DNA of 64,000 bases from an uncultured Roseobacter sp. (GCF_947491795.1 NZ_CANLKW010000006.1:1-64000), one strand, 5' to 3'. Shown: positions 51,039-60,553, counted from the first letter of the stretch. A program made the numbers and translations. The notes: generated from the sequence alone by a model not told the origin.

Positions 51039-52306
51039 GACAATTCCTTTTGGTGCTTTGCCGCGATGATCGCGGGCTGAGTATTGAGTGTTTCAGGATC
51101 AAACCCGGCGAGTTTTTTGTACTTTGCCGAATGTTCTGCCAGTTCGCTGACCGGGATGACATCACCGATATCGTCAAAAACACCCCCGCAGAGGTCTTCG
51201 ACTCTTTGCAGAATGGCGTCCGGGCCACTGCCCCTGTTTGCGCGGGTTACAGCGGTGGTCCGGGGGCGTATCTGTGCCTCATAGGTTTCGAGGGCCCGGT
51301 GTGTCGTGCCGTGTTCGGCGATTGCAGCACCGATTGTACGGGCATCAACGATGGCCTGGCTGGCACCGTTTGAACCGACCGGATAGGTCGGATGTGCTGC
51401 ATCCCCCATCAGGGTCACGGTGCCGTCTGTCCACCGGTCGACCGGGTCACGGTCAACCATCGGGTATTCAAAAACCTCGGACGCGTCGCGGATCAGTTTG
51501 GGTACGTCCAGCCAGTCAAATCGCCAGGTTTCAAAGTCTGGCAGAAAGTCGTTCTTGTCAGCAGCGCGGTTCCAGTCCTCGCGGCGCCAGCTATCCGCAG
51601 AAGGTACCCGTTTCTCGGCAATCCAGTTGATCAGCACGTCGCCGGTCGCCGGATCCGGTGCAGAGATGGGATAGGCCACAAAGCGCTGTGTATCATGACC
51701 CGCCAGGATCATGCCGGGTTTCGTGCTGTGAGGACGCGCTGTGGTTGTTCCGCGCCAGAGAATGGCACCTGCCCAGACCGGATCGCCCTCGCCGGGGTAC
51801 ATCTGTGCCCGCAGCGCTGAATGGATGCCGTCGGCTGCGATCAGCAGACTGCCTTTTGTGCGCGTTCGGCCATCTGGTCCGTCCAGGATTAAAGTGGCAC
51901 TGGTATCGCTGGCGGCGTATCCGGTGGCGCGGTGGCCTGTCAGAACACTCTCGGGTCCGGCACGTTCGAGAAGCGTCCGGTACAGCATCATCTGCAGGTG
52001 CCCCCGGTGCACAGAGACCTGCGGCCAGGCGTATCCTGCATCAAGCCCGCGTGGTTCAGACCAGATTTCGCGCCCTGATTTGGAGAAAAAACCAAGTGAA
52101 CGCGTCAGAACCCCGGTCTCATGCAGGTCCTGCCTGAGGCCCAGGTCATACAGCTCCCGCACCGCATTGGGTTGCAGGTTGATGCCGACACCGAGCGGAC
52201 GGATTTGCCGGACCGCTTCGCAGATGCGAAAAGGCACACCGATCTGATGCAGCGTCAGGCCCAGGGTCAGCCCGGCAATGCCGGCCCCGGCGATCAGAAC
52301 AGTCAT
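51035..52306 (-). CDS. FAD-dependent monooxygenase (aromatic hydroxylase type)
   Basis: The 423 aa product has an N-terminal FAD motif VLIAGAGIAGLTLG, the DG motif LLIAADGIHSALRAQM, and the GD motif LMGDAAHPTYPVGSNGASQA. This is a class A flavoprotein hydroxylase, perhaps near PhzS or 3-hydroxybenzoate 6-hydroxylase. It overlaps the racemase stop and the SDR start (both ATGA). The substrate is unknown. Confidence 0.87.
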   Translation of the reverse strand: MTVLIAGAGIAGLTLGLTLHQIGVPFRICEAVRQIRPLGVGINLQPNAVRELYDLGLRQDLHETGVLTRSLGFFSKSGREIWSEPRGLDAGYAWPQVSVHRGHLQMMLYRTLLERAGPESVLTGHRATGYAASDTSATLILDGPDGRTRTKGSLLIAADGIHSALRAQMYPGEGDPVWAGAILWRGTTTARPHSTKPGMILAGHDTQRFVAYPISAPDPATGDVLINWIAEKRVPSADSWRREDWNRAADKNDFLPDFETWRFDWLDVPKLIRDASEVFEYPMVDRDPVDRWTDGTVTLMGDAAHPTYPVGSNGASQAIVDARTIGAAIAEHGTTHRALETYEAQIRPRTTAVTRANRGSGPDAILQRVEDLCGGVFDDIGDVIPVSELAEHSAKYKKLAGFDPETLNTQPAIIAAKHQKELS

Positions 52307-53415
52307 GTGATCTCCCCGGCTTCGCGCATTTCCCGCAGGATCCGGGCTGTATAGCCAAGACCTGAGAGGACCTGATCGGTTGCGGCGCCGGGTGCCTGAG
52401 GCGCCTGCGGTTGTTGCACCGTACTGCGTGAAAACCGGGGCGCCGGGCTGGCCTGGGTTACGCCGCCCGGATCCTGGAATACACCGCGTTGTGCATTTTG
52501 CGGATGCGACGGTGCCTCGTCAAAGCTCAGTACCGGGGCGACACAGGCGTCCGACCCTTCAAACAGGTTGGCCCATTCATCCCGGGTACGCGTTCTGAAG
52601 GTTTCGGCGAATTCCTCGCTGCGCGCGGGCCAGGCCTGCGGATCATTCTGGTCGCCGTCATGTTTCAGCCCTGCAATCTGCAGAAATTCTGCATAAAACT
52701 GCGGCTCCAGTGCACCGACGGCGATGTACCGGCCATCTGAACATTCGTAGCACCGGTAAAATGGTGCTGCTCCGTCCAGCCAGTTGGCGGCCCTGTCCGT
52801 GGTCCAGGTGCCGCGTGCCAGCATGCTGTGGATCAGTCCCATCATCGCGGGAACGCCGTCTGACATAGCGGCGTCGACGACCTGGCCTTTGCCCGAAGCA
52901 CCGCGCTCGAACAGGGCCGACAGAATGCCGAACAGCAGAAACATCGTGCCGCCACCAAAGTCAGCGACCAGATTCAGGGGTACGGGCGGTGGCGCATCTG
53001 CCCGTCCCATCGCGTGCAACGCACCTGTCAGGGCCAGATAATTTATGTCATGACCGGCGGTCTGGGCGAGCGGGCCGGACTGTCCCCATCCGGTCATCCG
53101 CGCATAGATCAGGCTGTCCGGACAGTCATCCGGGCCAAGCCCAAGCCGTTCCATGACGCCCGGCCGGAAGCCTTCGATCAGAACATCTGCGTTCCCGATG
53201 ATCTTGAGCACGGCGGCACGCCCCTGTTCCGACTTCAGGTTCAGAGCCACCGATTTCTTGCCGCGCCGGTTGATGTCTGTGGGGTCCGCAGGGCCGGTCG
53301 CCCGGTCGATCACGATAACTTCGGCGCCCATATCGGCCAGCAGCTGGCCCGCCAGAGGTGCGGGACCCAGACCGGAAAACTCAACCACCCGCAGGGACGC
53401 AAGCGGCCCGGTCAT
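52303..53415 (-). CDS. alpha-methylacyl-CoA racemase-like CoA transferase family III
   Basis: The 370 aa product has the CaiB/BaiF fold with VVEFSGLGPAPLAGQLLADMG, and GHDINYLALTGAL (His122, Asp123) and LVADFGGGTMFL (Asp152). His122 and Asp152 correspond to the catalytic residues of alpha-methylacyl-CoA racemase, so racemase activity is more likely than transferase. The ATG at 53415 overlaps the upstream ATPase gene. It is in the middle of the transporter operon. Confidence 0.85.
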   Translation of the reverse strand: MTGPLASLRVVEFSGLGPAPLAGQLLADMGAEVIVIDRATGPADPTDINRRGKKSVALNLKSEQGRAAVLKIIGNADVLIEGFRPGVMERLGLGPDDCPDSLIYARMTGWGQSGPLAQTAGHDINYLALTGALHAMGRADAPPPVPLNLVADFGGGTMFLLFGILSALFERGASGKGQVVDAAMSDGVPAMMGLIHSMLARGTWTTDRAANWLDGAAPFYRCYECSDGRYIAVGALEPQFYAEFLQIAGLKHDGDQNDPQAWPARSEEFAETFRTRTRDEWANLFEGSDACVAPVLSFDEAPSHPQNAQRGVFQDPGGVTQASPAPRFSRSTVQQPQAPQAPGAATDQVLSGLGYTARILREMREAGEIT

Positions 53416-54374
53416 TCCACCATATGACAGGCAACGCGCGCGCCGCGCAGGTCGCGCATGACCGGTCTTTCCCGGCTGCATATATCAGCGGCAAGAGGGC
53501 AGCGCGGATGATAGGCGCATCCGGGCGGCGGATTGATCGGATCGGGGATTTCACCTGTCGGTGGCGGGACTTCGCGGCCAAAGTTGTCGAGCTGGGGGGC
53601 TGCGGCCAGCAACATCTGCGTATAGGGGTGTTTGGGATCATCAAATAGCGCATCCGGATCCGCTTCTTCGACAAGGCGGCCAAGATACAGCACCCCGATC
53701 CGGTCCGCCATGTGCTGCACCACCGTCAGATCATGGCTGATGAACAGATACGTCAGGCCAAACGCGTCCTTGAGATCGCTCATCAGATTGAGAACCTGCG
53801 CCTGGACAGAAACATCCAGCGCCGACGTCGGTTCGTCACAGACAATCAGTTTGGGCTCAGAGGCAAGAGCGCGGGCGATACAGATGCGCTGGCGCTGACC
53901 GCCGGAAAACTCATGCGGAAATTTGCCCGCGTCCCGCGCTGCCAGACCCACCTGTTCGAGCAGACGTTCGGCCATGCCTTCGGTGTTGCCGCCACGTGCT
54001 GCAACTGGTTCAACGATGATATCGCGCACGCGCCAGCGTGGGTTGAGCGAGGCAAAAGGATCCTGAAAGATCATCTGAATGTCGCGCCGGACTGCGTCAA
54101 CTTTGGCGGCGTCTTTCTCGCGGGCCAGATCAGTGCCGCGGATTTCCACCGACCCTTCTGAGGGGCCCAGCAGCCCGACAAGCATCTTGCCAATGGTTGA
54201 TTTACCCGATCCGCTCTCGCCCACCAGAGCGTAGACGCTGCGCTCGGCGATCTCAAAGCTGACATCCGAAACAGCCGTCAGATAGGCCTTTTCGCGGCGT
54301 TCCACCATGCGGTTGAGCCATGGTTTGGAGACGTCAAAAATGCGCGTGAGGTTGCGGATATTCACCATACCCAT
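53412..54374 (-). CDS. peptide-type ABC transporter ATP-binding protein (DppF/OppF-like)
   Basis: The 320 aa product has Walker A VGESGSGKST (51-60), signature HEFSGGQRQR, Walker B LIVCDEPTSALD, and the oligopeptide C-terminal extension CAYHPRCPLAADIC. It is the second ATPase of a dipeptide/oligopeptide/nickel-type importer, overlapping DppD-like at its start and the racemase at its end. Confidence 0.93.
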   Translation of the reverse strand: MGMVNIRNLTRIFDVSKPWLNRMVERREKAYLTAVSDVSFEIAERSVYALVGESGSGKSTIGKMLVGLLGPSEGSVEIRGTDLAREKDAAKVDAVRRDIQMIFQDPFASLNPRWRVRDIIVEPVAARGGNTEGMAERLLEQVGLAARDAGKFPHEFSGGQRQRICIARALASEPKLIVCDEPTSALDVSVQAQVLNLMSDLKDAFGLTYLFISHDLTVVQHMADRIGVLYLGRLVEEADPDALFDDPKHPYTQMLLAAAPQLDNFGREVPPPTGEIPDPINPPPGCAYHPRCPLAADICSRERPVMRDLRGARVACHMVE

Positions 54375-55354
54375 CAGGCCACAGCCTCCTGTTTCAGAGG
54401 AAACCAGCAGGCCGCGCGCCCGTCGCCGTCTGTAATCCGGGGTCCGGGGTCAGACTTGCACCGGTCCTGGCCATACGGGCAACGGGGATGAAAGGCGCAG
54501 CCATCGGGCAGCGCATCAAGCCGGGGCATAGCGCCCGGGATCTGATGCAGACGGTCGCGCCCGCGTGAGGCCAGCGGCGTCGATCCCATCAGGCCGTGGG
54601 TATAGGGATGATGGGGTGCGGTCAGCACGTCCCGCACAGGGCCAAGTTCGGCCAGCTGACCTGCGTACATTACGGCGACGCGGTCGGCTGCTTCGGCAAT
54701 AACGCCCATATCGTGGGTGATCAGCATGACGGCAGTGCCCCGGTCGCGGCAAAGCCGTTTGAGCAGCGAGATGATCTGTGCCTGGACAGAGACATCCAGC
54801 GCAGTTGTCGGCTCGTCTGCAATGATGAGCGAGGGTTCGGCGCAAAGTGCCAGGGCAATGACGACACGTTGCCGCATGCCGCCCGAAAATTCATGTGGAA
54901 AGCTGTCGACCCTTTCGGCGGCCCCGGGAATACCCACTTCCTCCAGCGCTGCAACAGCCCGTTTTTCTGCCTCGCTGCGCGAGATATCGAGGTGGGCGAG
55001 CATCGTTTCGGTCAGCTGGTCACCAATACGCAAAAGCGGGTTCAGTGAGGTCAGAGGGTCCTGGAAAACCATGCCAATCTCTTTGCCGCGCAGACGCCGC
55101 ATTGCCTCCCCCTGGAGGCTGTCAATACGGGTGCCATTCACAAGAATCTCGCCACCGGCAATGTGGGCCGGCGGGCTGAGCAAGCCGATGACTGCGTTTC
55201 CCGCCATGGATTTGCCCGCGCCGGATTCGCCCACGACGCCAAGAATTTCACCGGCGGCAATGTCATAGCTGACACCGTTGACCGGACGCAGAATGCCGTA
55301 GCGTGTTGGGATTTCGACGGTCAGATCGCGTATAGAGAGGACAGGCCCGGCCAT
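54374..55354 (-). CDS. peptide-type ABC transporter ATP-binding protein (DppD/OppD-like)
   Basis: The 326 aa product has Walker A VGESGAGKS (41-49), signature HEFSGGMRQR, Walker B LIIADEPTTALD, and C-terminal CAFHPRCPYGQDRC. It is separated from the permease genes by a DUF2059 gene and overlaps the next ATPase by one base (TGATG). Confidence 0.93.
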   Translation of the reverse strand: MAGPVLSIRDLTVEIPTRYGILRPVNGVSYDIAAGEILGVVGESGAGKSMAGNAVIGLLSPPAHIAGGEILVNGTRIDSLQGEAMRRLRGKEIGMVFQDPLTSLNPLLRIGDQLTETMLAHLDISRSEAEKRAVAALEEVGIPGAAERVDSFPHEFSGGMRQRVVIALALCAEPSLIIADEPTTALDVSVQAQIISLLKRLCRDRGTAVMLITHDMGVIAEAADRVAVMYAGQLAELGPVRDVLTAPHHPYTHGLMGSTPLASRGRDRLHQIPGAMPRLDALPDGCAFHPRCPYGQDRCKSDPGPRITDGDGRAACWFPLKQEAVA

Positions 55355-55356
55355 TC

Positions 55357-55812
55357 TCAGTTTGCCAGTTCTGCCTGAAGCCGCTCTGCCATGCGCTGCC
55401 GGGCTTCCCGGAACGTCGGCCCAAAAGAGCGCAGTGTCAGCGTCTGGAAAAGCTCCGTTTTGGCCACCGCCGAAGCTCCGGCGTCAGAATTGTAAAACGC
55501 GGTCAGTGCGGCAATTTCTTCTGCCGTATATACCTCTGCCGCGGTCTCACTCATTTCCTTTTCCAGTGCGGGCCGTATTTGGCCCAGTTCTTCCGCAATA
55601 ATCTCGCGAATGACTGGTTCTTTTCCGTCGGGTATTTTGTCCGGGGTCAGACCTGTCTGGCTGAGCACCCGTTCGACGGACAGCATTTTGTCCAGTACGG
55701 CCTGCTGGCCCGCGCTGTCAACGAAACCTTTTGCTGCCTGGAGCTGTGCTGCGTCCTGTGCAGACGCCATGCCGGCAAAGGCCACAATAAAAAATATGTT
55801 CAGAAACCGCAT
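55357..55812 (-). CDS. secreted DUF2059-type protein inside the ABC operon
   Basis: The 151 aa product has a signal peptide (MRFLNIFFIVAFAGMASAQ) and a helical domain with YTAEEIAALTAFYNSDAGASAVAK, as in DUF2059. Its function is unknown. It lies 2 bp before DppD-like and 11 bp after the DppC-like permease. It is unusual in this kind of operon and could assist transport in the periplasm. Confidence 0.75.
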   Translation of the reverse strand: MRFLNIFFIVAFAGMASAQDAAQLQAAKGFVDSAGQQAVLDKMLSVERVLSQTGLTPDKIPDGKEPVIREIIAEELGQIRPALEKEMSETAAEVYTAEEIAALTAFYNSDAGASAVAKTELFQTLTLRSFGPTFREARQRMAERLQAELAN

Positions 55813-55823
55813 TGGGAAATCCT

Positions 55824-56780
55824 TTATCGCAGGCGTGGGTTCAGCGCATCGCGCAGCCAGTCACCAAGGAGATTTACAGAAAGCGCCAGCGCCAGAAGCG
55901 TCACCGCAGGAAAGAGAAGAATCCACCATTCCCCAGAGAACAGAAAACCCTGCCCGATACGGATCAGAGTCCCCAGACTTGGCTGTGTCGGGGGGGCGCC
56001 TACGCCGAGAAAGCTCAGCGTGGCTTCGGCAATGATCGCCAGGGCCAGTGAGATCGTCGCGATCACCAGAACGGGAGACAGAACATTGGGCAGGATATGG
56101 CGCAGCATGATCGCGCCGGACCCGCGGCCAATCAGCCTGGCAGCCTGTACGTATTCCTTGTTCTTCTCGACCAGGGTGGCACCACGCACGACGCGCGCGA
56201 ACTGAACCCAGTCGCTCAGCCCGATTGCAATGATCAGGACCCAGATGGCCATCTGGTCGCGGTATTCTATCGGCGTAACCCCCTTGGCGATCCCAAAAAT
56301 CAGCATGGCCACCAGAATGGAGGGGAATGTCAGCTGCACGTCCGCGACCCGCATGATGATTGTCTCCGTCCACCCGCCGATATAACCGGCCAGCAGCCCC
56401 AGCGTGATCCCCAGCACCATGGCAAAGAGAACCGCAGCAGCGCCGACAAACAGCGATATGCGCATACCGTACAGGATCGTCGAAAAGACGTCGCGGCCCT
56501 GGTCGTCGGTTCCCAGCCAGAACGTGTCGCCGGTAAAGGCATTGGGGGTCATGGGCCTGGAAAAGCCGTTCATCAGGTTGAGAGACGCCGGATCGAACGG
56601 ATTGTAAGGTGCAATAAGTGGCGCGAAAACGGCCGCCAAAACCATCAGCAACACCACGGCAGCCGAAACGATGGCCACCGGGGATTTGCGGAACTGCCAT
56701 GCGAAATCGCTTTCGAGAGCCACGCGCAGGCGGGATTTCTCGGCAGTTTTGGCGGACGTATCTGTCGAAAGGTCAGCCAT
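55824..56780 (-). CDS. peptide-type ABC transporter permease (DppC-like)
   Basis: The 318 aa product has an N-terminal helix (VAIVSAAVVLLMVLAAVFAPL) after a soluble lead (SDFAWQFRKSP), GTDDQGRDVFSTILYGMRIS, and the EAA loop EATLSFLGVGAPPTQPSLG. It overlaps the DppB-like gene (TGATG). It pairs with DppB to form the membrane channel. Confidence 0.93.
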   Translation of the reverse strand: MADLSTDTSAKTAEKSRLRVALESDFAWQFRKSPVAIVSAAVVLLMVLAAVFAPLIAPYNPFDPASLNLMNGFSRPMTPNAFTGDTFWLGTDDQGRDVFSTILYGMRISLFVGAAAVLFAMVLGITLGLLAGYIGGWTETIIMRVADVQLTFPSILVAMLIFGIAKGVTPIEYRDQMAIWVLIIAIGLSDWVQFARVVRGATLVEKNKEYVQAARLIGRGSGAIMLRHILPNVLSPVLVIATISLALAIIAEATLSFLGVGAPPTQPSLGTLIRIGQGFLFSGEWWILLFPAVTLLALALSVNLLGDWLRDALNPRLR

Positions 56781-57760
56781 CAGTGCGCCGCCGTTCTGTC
56801 CGCGCGCAGGCGCGGGTCAATTGCAAAATAGAGCAGATCAACGATCAGGTTGATGCCCACAAACATCACGGAAATCAGCATGAGATAGGCCGCCATAACC
56901 GGGATATCGACGAACTGAATCGCGTTGATAAAGAGCAGTCCTACACCCGGCCACTGAAAAACGGTCTCGGTGATAATGGCAAATGCGATGATCGAGCCGA
57001 GTTGCAGACCAGTGACGGTGATCACGGGCACAAGAGTGTTTTTCAGCGCATGCCGGAAGTTTACAGCGCGCTCTTTCAGCCCCCGCGCCCGGGCAAACCG
57101 TATATAGTCCTGGCGCAGTACTTCGAGCATTTCGGAGCGCACAAGCCGCATTATGAGGGTCATCTGGTACAGACCCAGGGTGATTGACGGCAGGATCAGC
57201 GCTTGCAGGCCACTGGATGTCAGAAATCCGGTGCTCCATCCCCCTATGTCAACGGTCTCGCCCCGTCCGAAACTGGGCAGCCAGCCCAGTTCGACAGAAA
57301 AGAGGTAAATGAGCAGGATACCGATCAGGAATGTCGGTAAAGAAACGCCAATCAGCGATACCGACATGATCGCATTCGCGGCAAAACCGTTTCGTCGGAT
57401 GGCGGTGAAAACTCCCAGCGCGATCCCGATGGATATCGCCAGAAAGCCGGATACCGCTGCCAGTTCCAGTGTTGCCGGTGCCCGTTCCATCAGGATGTCA
57501 GAAACCGGGCGGCCCTGGCGGTAACTGACACCGAAATTGCCCTGGGCGGCACCTGACAGGAATTTGTAATACTGAACAGGAAAGGGCTGATCCAGACCCA
57601 GTGTCGTGCGCAGCCGTTCAATATCTTCCTGGGTCCGTTCCTGACCCAGCATGTTGTCGATCGGATCGCCGACAAAGCGGAACATGGAAAAGGCCACGAG
57701 GCCCACGACCAGCAGCACAATGGCCGACTGAAACACGCGTTGGATGACGTAGGCGAGCAT
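56780..57760 (-). CDS. peptide-type ABC transporter permease (DppB-like)
   Basis: The 326 aa product has IQRVFQSAIVLLVVGLVAFSMFR, GDPIDNMLGQERTQE, and the EAA-type loop RLVRSEMLEVLRQDYIRFARARG. It is the first gene of the coupled operon DppB-DppC-DUF2059-DppD-DppF-racemase-flavoprotein-SDR. Its start is 162 bp from the divergent marR gene, whose operator lies in that gap. Confidence 0.93.
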   Translation of the reverse strand: MLAYVIQRVFQSAIVLLVVGLVAFSMFRFVGDPIDNMLGQERTQEDIERLRTTLGLDQPFPVQYYKFLSGAAQGNFGVSYRQGRPVSDILMERAPATLELAAVSGFLAISIGIALGVFTAIRRNGFAANAIMSVSLIGVSLPTFLIGILLIYLFSVELGWLPSFGRGETVDIGGWSTGFLTSSGLQALILPSITLGLYQMTLIMRLVRSEMLEVLRQDYIRFARARGLKERAVNFRHALKNTLVPVITVTGLQLGSIIAFAIITETVFQWPGVGLLFINAIQFVDIPVMAAYLMLISVMFVGINLIVDLLYFAIDPRLRADRTAAH

Positions 57761-57894
57761 GGGTCCCTTTCCGGTAGTCGTACAGTTGTCGCAAGGCCAC
57801 CCCTGAGGGTCAAGGGATGCTTCCGGGGATAATGGGTCACAGGATCATGCTTTTCGACTTTTTGATCAGGCCACTTGCAATTCCAGAATGAAAG

Positions 57895-57906
57895 GTGCAT
57901 ATGCAC
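57895..57906. promoter_or_regulatory. MarR-type operator (marR/dppB spacer)
   Basis: GTGCATATGCAC is a perfect 12 bp palindrome within AAAGGTGCATATGCACGTAAA, 16 bp before the marR start. The same element recurs before the next gene. Confidence 0.65.
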
Positions 57907-57922
57907 GTAAAGGAGATGAAAA

Positions 57923-58342
57923 ATGCCACACCCGCCCTTCCACGAATGCCTGAACGCTCAGCTGCGCAGATCAATGCGGGCTGTTGGCAAAGCCTATGAT
58001 GCGGCACTGAGACCGGCTGGTATCAAATCGACACAGTTCACTCTGCTAGCCGTTTTTGCATACCACCCCGAGTTGTCGGTGAGCCGCCTGGCCTCGATAA
58101 TGGGGATGGATCGCACCACCCTCACCCGCAATCTGCAGCCGCTTTTGCGCGAGGGCTGGCTCGAAATCCGGGGAAATGACGACGGGCGCGTGCGCGTCGT
58201 CCGCATGACGACGGCAGGGAGCCGAAAGCTCGCGGAAGCAGCACCGCTATGGGAAAGTGTTCAGGCGAAAACCGCGGAGCTGCTGGGCCCGGACGGGCGC
58301 GAACAACTTGCCCAACGTCTTGCCAGGTTAGAGACGGGCTGA
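57923..58342 (+). CDS. MarR-family transcriptional regulator
   Basis: The 139 aa product has a winged helix-turn-helix (ELSVSRLASIMGMDRTTLTRNLQPLLREGW) and the wing GNDDGRVRVVRMT, typical of MarR. A palindromic element immediately upstream and again before the next gene suggests autoregulation and control of that gene. Divergent position suggests control of the ABC operon too. Confidence 0.88.
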   Translation: MPHPPFHECLNAQLRRSMRAVGKAYDAALRPAGIKSTQFTLLAVFAYHPELSVSRLASIMGMDRTTLTRNLQPLLREGWLEIRGNDDGRVRVVRMTTAGSRKLAEAAPLWESVQAKTAELLGPDGREQLAQRLARLETG

Positions 58343-58359
58343 TTTTTTCACCTATAAAG

Positions 58360-58371
58360 GTGCATATACAC
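58360..58371. promoter_or_regulatory. MarR-type operator, second copy
   Basis: GTGCATATACAC, one mismatch from the palindrome at 57895, with the same TAAAG lead. It lies 33 bp before the membrane protein gene start. Confidence 0.6.
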
Positions 58372-58403
58372 TCAAAATACGAAATCTCAGAAAGGAATGA
58401 GAC

Positions 58404-58904
58404 ATGGAAACCGAACAGATATTTCAGATGCAGTTTGTCCTGAGCCTGATCGTGACGGCAATGGTCGGACTATGGTGGGTGCGGCCATGGCTGGCACGGA
58501 CAGATTTTCATGATGGCTTGTTCTGGCTTACTGTCCCGCACGCGCTGCGCCACCTTGGGATGGTGTTTCTTGTGCCTGCCGTTGTGCACACCGACATGCC
58601 GCAGGACTTTGCGCTGGAGGCCGGTTATGGAGACCTTGCAGCCGGTGTTATCGCATTGCTGGCCTTGCCTGCGCTGCACTACCGGCTGATCGTCGCCCTG
58701 CCGCTGGTCTGGCTGTTCAATATCGTGGGTACGGTTGATCTGCTGAACGCATTGCCACAAGCCCATGCCATCCCGTTTTTCCGGTCGGCCTGGTACATTC
58801 CGACATTCATTGTGCCGGTCCTGCTCGTAACCCACGCATTGATGTTTGCGGCACTGTTCGAGCGGCTGCGCGGCACTCCGGCCGGCAGGAAAACCGCTCT
58901 GTGA
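58404..58904 (+). CDS. 166 aa membrane protein of unknown function
   Basis: The product has about five hydrophobic segments (FVLSLIVTAMVGLWWVRPWL, LGMVFLVPAVVH, AAGVIALLALPALHY, VALPLVWLFNIVGTVDL, FIVPVLLVTHALMFAALF). I do not recognise a family. A MarR-like operator is right upstream, after the marR gene, so the pair may form a regulated detoxification-type unit. Confidence 0.75.
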   Translation: METEQIFQMQFVLSLIVTAMVGLWWVRPWLARTDFHDGLFWLTVPHALRHLGMVFLVPAVVHTDMPQDFALEAGYGDLAAGVIALLALPALHYRLIVALPLVWLFNIVGTVDLLNALPQAHAIPFFRSAWYIPTFIVPVLLVTHALMFAALFERLRGTPAGRKTAL

Positions 58905-58920
58905 ACAGCTTGGTTACCCT

Positions 58921-58937
58921 CGCCCGCCGTGCGGGCG
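58921..58937. terminator. possible bidirectional hairpin between convergent genes
   Basis: CGCCCGC-CGT-GCGGGCG, a 7 bp perfect stem in the 39 bp between two converging genes. There is no T-run, so intrinsic termination is uncertain. Confidence 0.45.
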
Positions 58938-58943
58938 GGGGCT

Positions 58944-60509
58944 TCAGTTCACGGTTACCCAGCGCAGAATAAAGAAGTTATCGGGGCGTTGGGTCAGTTC
59001 GATATTCGTTGCGGTGCCCCAGACCAGTGGCTGCACATAAAGCGGTACATAGGCCACTTCATCCTGCAGAATTTTTGCCGTTTCATCCAGCATGGCCTGA
59101 CGTTTTGTATCGTCAATCTCTGACTGGATCATTGGCAGCAGCTCATCCACCCGGGCGTTTGAAAACCCGCCGAAGTTCCAGGACCCCAGCTTCTTTTCCT
59201 CGTTCGGCGTCGAGGCAAGGAACCGGACCGGGTGCTCTGCATCGAAAGTGCCCGGGGACCAGCCCAGCAGGTACATATCGTAGTTATCCGCGCGCAGCTC
59301 GGGCCAGTAATTCTGAACCGGCATCGCATCCAGCTGGGCCGAAATGCCGACCTGCGCCAGCATGCCCGTCACCGCCTGACATACAGATTCGTCGTTCAGA
59401 TACCGGTCGTTGGGGCATTTCAGACCAAAGGAAAATCCGTCGGCATACCCTGCTTCGGTCAGCAGCGCCCGTGATTTTTCAGGATCGAAAGGCGCACGTT
59501 CTGCCAGTGCTTCGCTGAAGCCGCGCATCGCGGGGCTGACCAGCTGGCTGGCAGGTTCTGCACTGCCGCGCATGATCGTTTGCAAAATCGCGGGCACGTT
59601 CACAGCATGTGCGATCGCCTGCCGCACACGGACATCCGCAAACGGGTTTTTATCGCTGGTTTCAGCGGAATACTTAAGCGCGTCTGCCTCATGCGGGAAC
59701 CCCAGCATGATCACGCGGGCTTCGATACCCTGAATGACCTGCACATCCGGGTTGGCGTCGAGGCGTGCGGCATCCTGGATCGGGACCGGGTTGATCAGGT
59801 CGATATCACCGGACAACAAAGCAGCCACGGCAGTCGCCGGGTTCTGAATGGGGGTGAATTCGGCACGGGTGATATTGTGCTCTGTTGTGTCCCACCAGCC
59901 GTCAAAGGGTTCCAGTACAGTGCGCAGACCAGGTTCGCGCGCGGTCACGCGGAACGCGCCGGTGCCATTGGCATTCAGGGTTGCATAGTTGCCGTTGTCT
60001 TTGTCCGGACGGGCGGCGCTGTTTGTTTCTGCCCACCCCTGATCAACGATCATCCAGTTTGCGATACTGTCCGGAAAAATCGGGTTCGGAGCCGTCGTCA
60101 TGATATCGACGGTATAGTCATCGACTACGGTGACACCGGACACAGGGGCGAACCAGCTGCGCGTGTCCGAAGTTTCGTCGGACGCGCGCTGGTATGAGAA
60201 GAGAACGTCAGAGGCATCGAATGCGCTGCCATCGTGGAACGTTACCCCTTCGCGCAGCCTGAAGCGCCAGCCTTCGCCTTCTCCGATAGGTTCCCAGGAT
60301 GTTGCAAGCGCGGGTTCGATGCTCATGTCTTTACCGCGACGGACAAGGCCTTCGTAGACGTTATTCAGAAAACCGAGCACCGGCGCAGAGTTGACCGCAT
60401 GCGGGTCCAGCGTCTGCGGGTCGGTAGTGGCGGCCCAGGTAAACTCCTCGGCCAGGACACCCTGTGACAACAGGGCAGAAAAAGCAGCGGCTGTGAGTGC
60501 ATATCGCAT
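58944..60509 (-). CDS. ABC transporter solute-binding protein, family 5 (first)
   Basis: The 521 aa precursor has a signal peptide (ALTAAAFSALLSQGVLAEE) and family 5 sequence: TDPQTLDPHAVNSAPVLGFL, GEGWRFRLREGVTFHDGSAF, and LLTEAGYADGFSFGLKCPND. It should bring peptides or similar compounds to the DppBCDF-like transporter on the far side of marR. It is a paralogue of the next binding protein. Confidence 0.92.
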   Translation of the reverse strand: MRYALTAAAFSALLSQGVLAEEFTWAATTDPQTLDPHAVNSAPVLGFLNNVYEGLVRRGKDMSIEPALATSWEPIGEGEGWRFRLREGVTFHDGSAFDASDVLFSYQRASDETSDTRSWFAPVSGVTVVDDYTVDIMTTAPNPIFPDSIANWMIVDQGWAETNSAARPDKDNGNYATLNANGTGAFRVTAREPGLRTVLEPFDGWWDTTEHNITRAEFTPIQNPATAVAALLSGDIDLINPVPIQDAARLDANPDVQVIQGIEARVIMLGFPHEADALKYSAETSDKNPFADVRVRQAIAHAVNVPAILQTIMRGSAEPASQLVSPAMRGFSEALAERAPFDPEKSRALLTEAGYADGFSFGLKCPNDRYLNDESVCQAVTGMLAQVGISAQLDAMPVQNYWPELRADNYDMYLLGWSPGTFDAEHPVRFLASTPNEEKKLGSWNFGGFSNARVDELLPMIQSEIDDTKRQAMLDETAKILQDEVAYVPLYVQPLVWGTATNIELTQRPDNFFILRWVTVN

Positions 60510-60553
60510 TTTGACGTCCTTTGTATCTGAAAGCGCAGGTCTGATCCGGCGGC

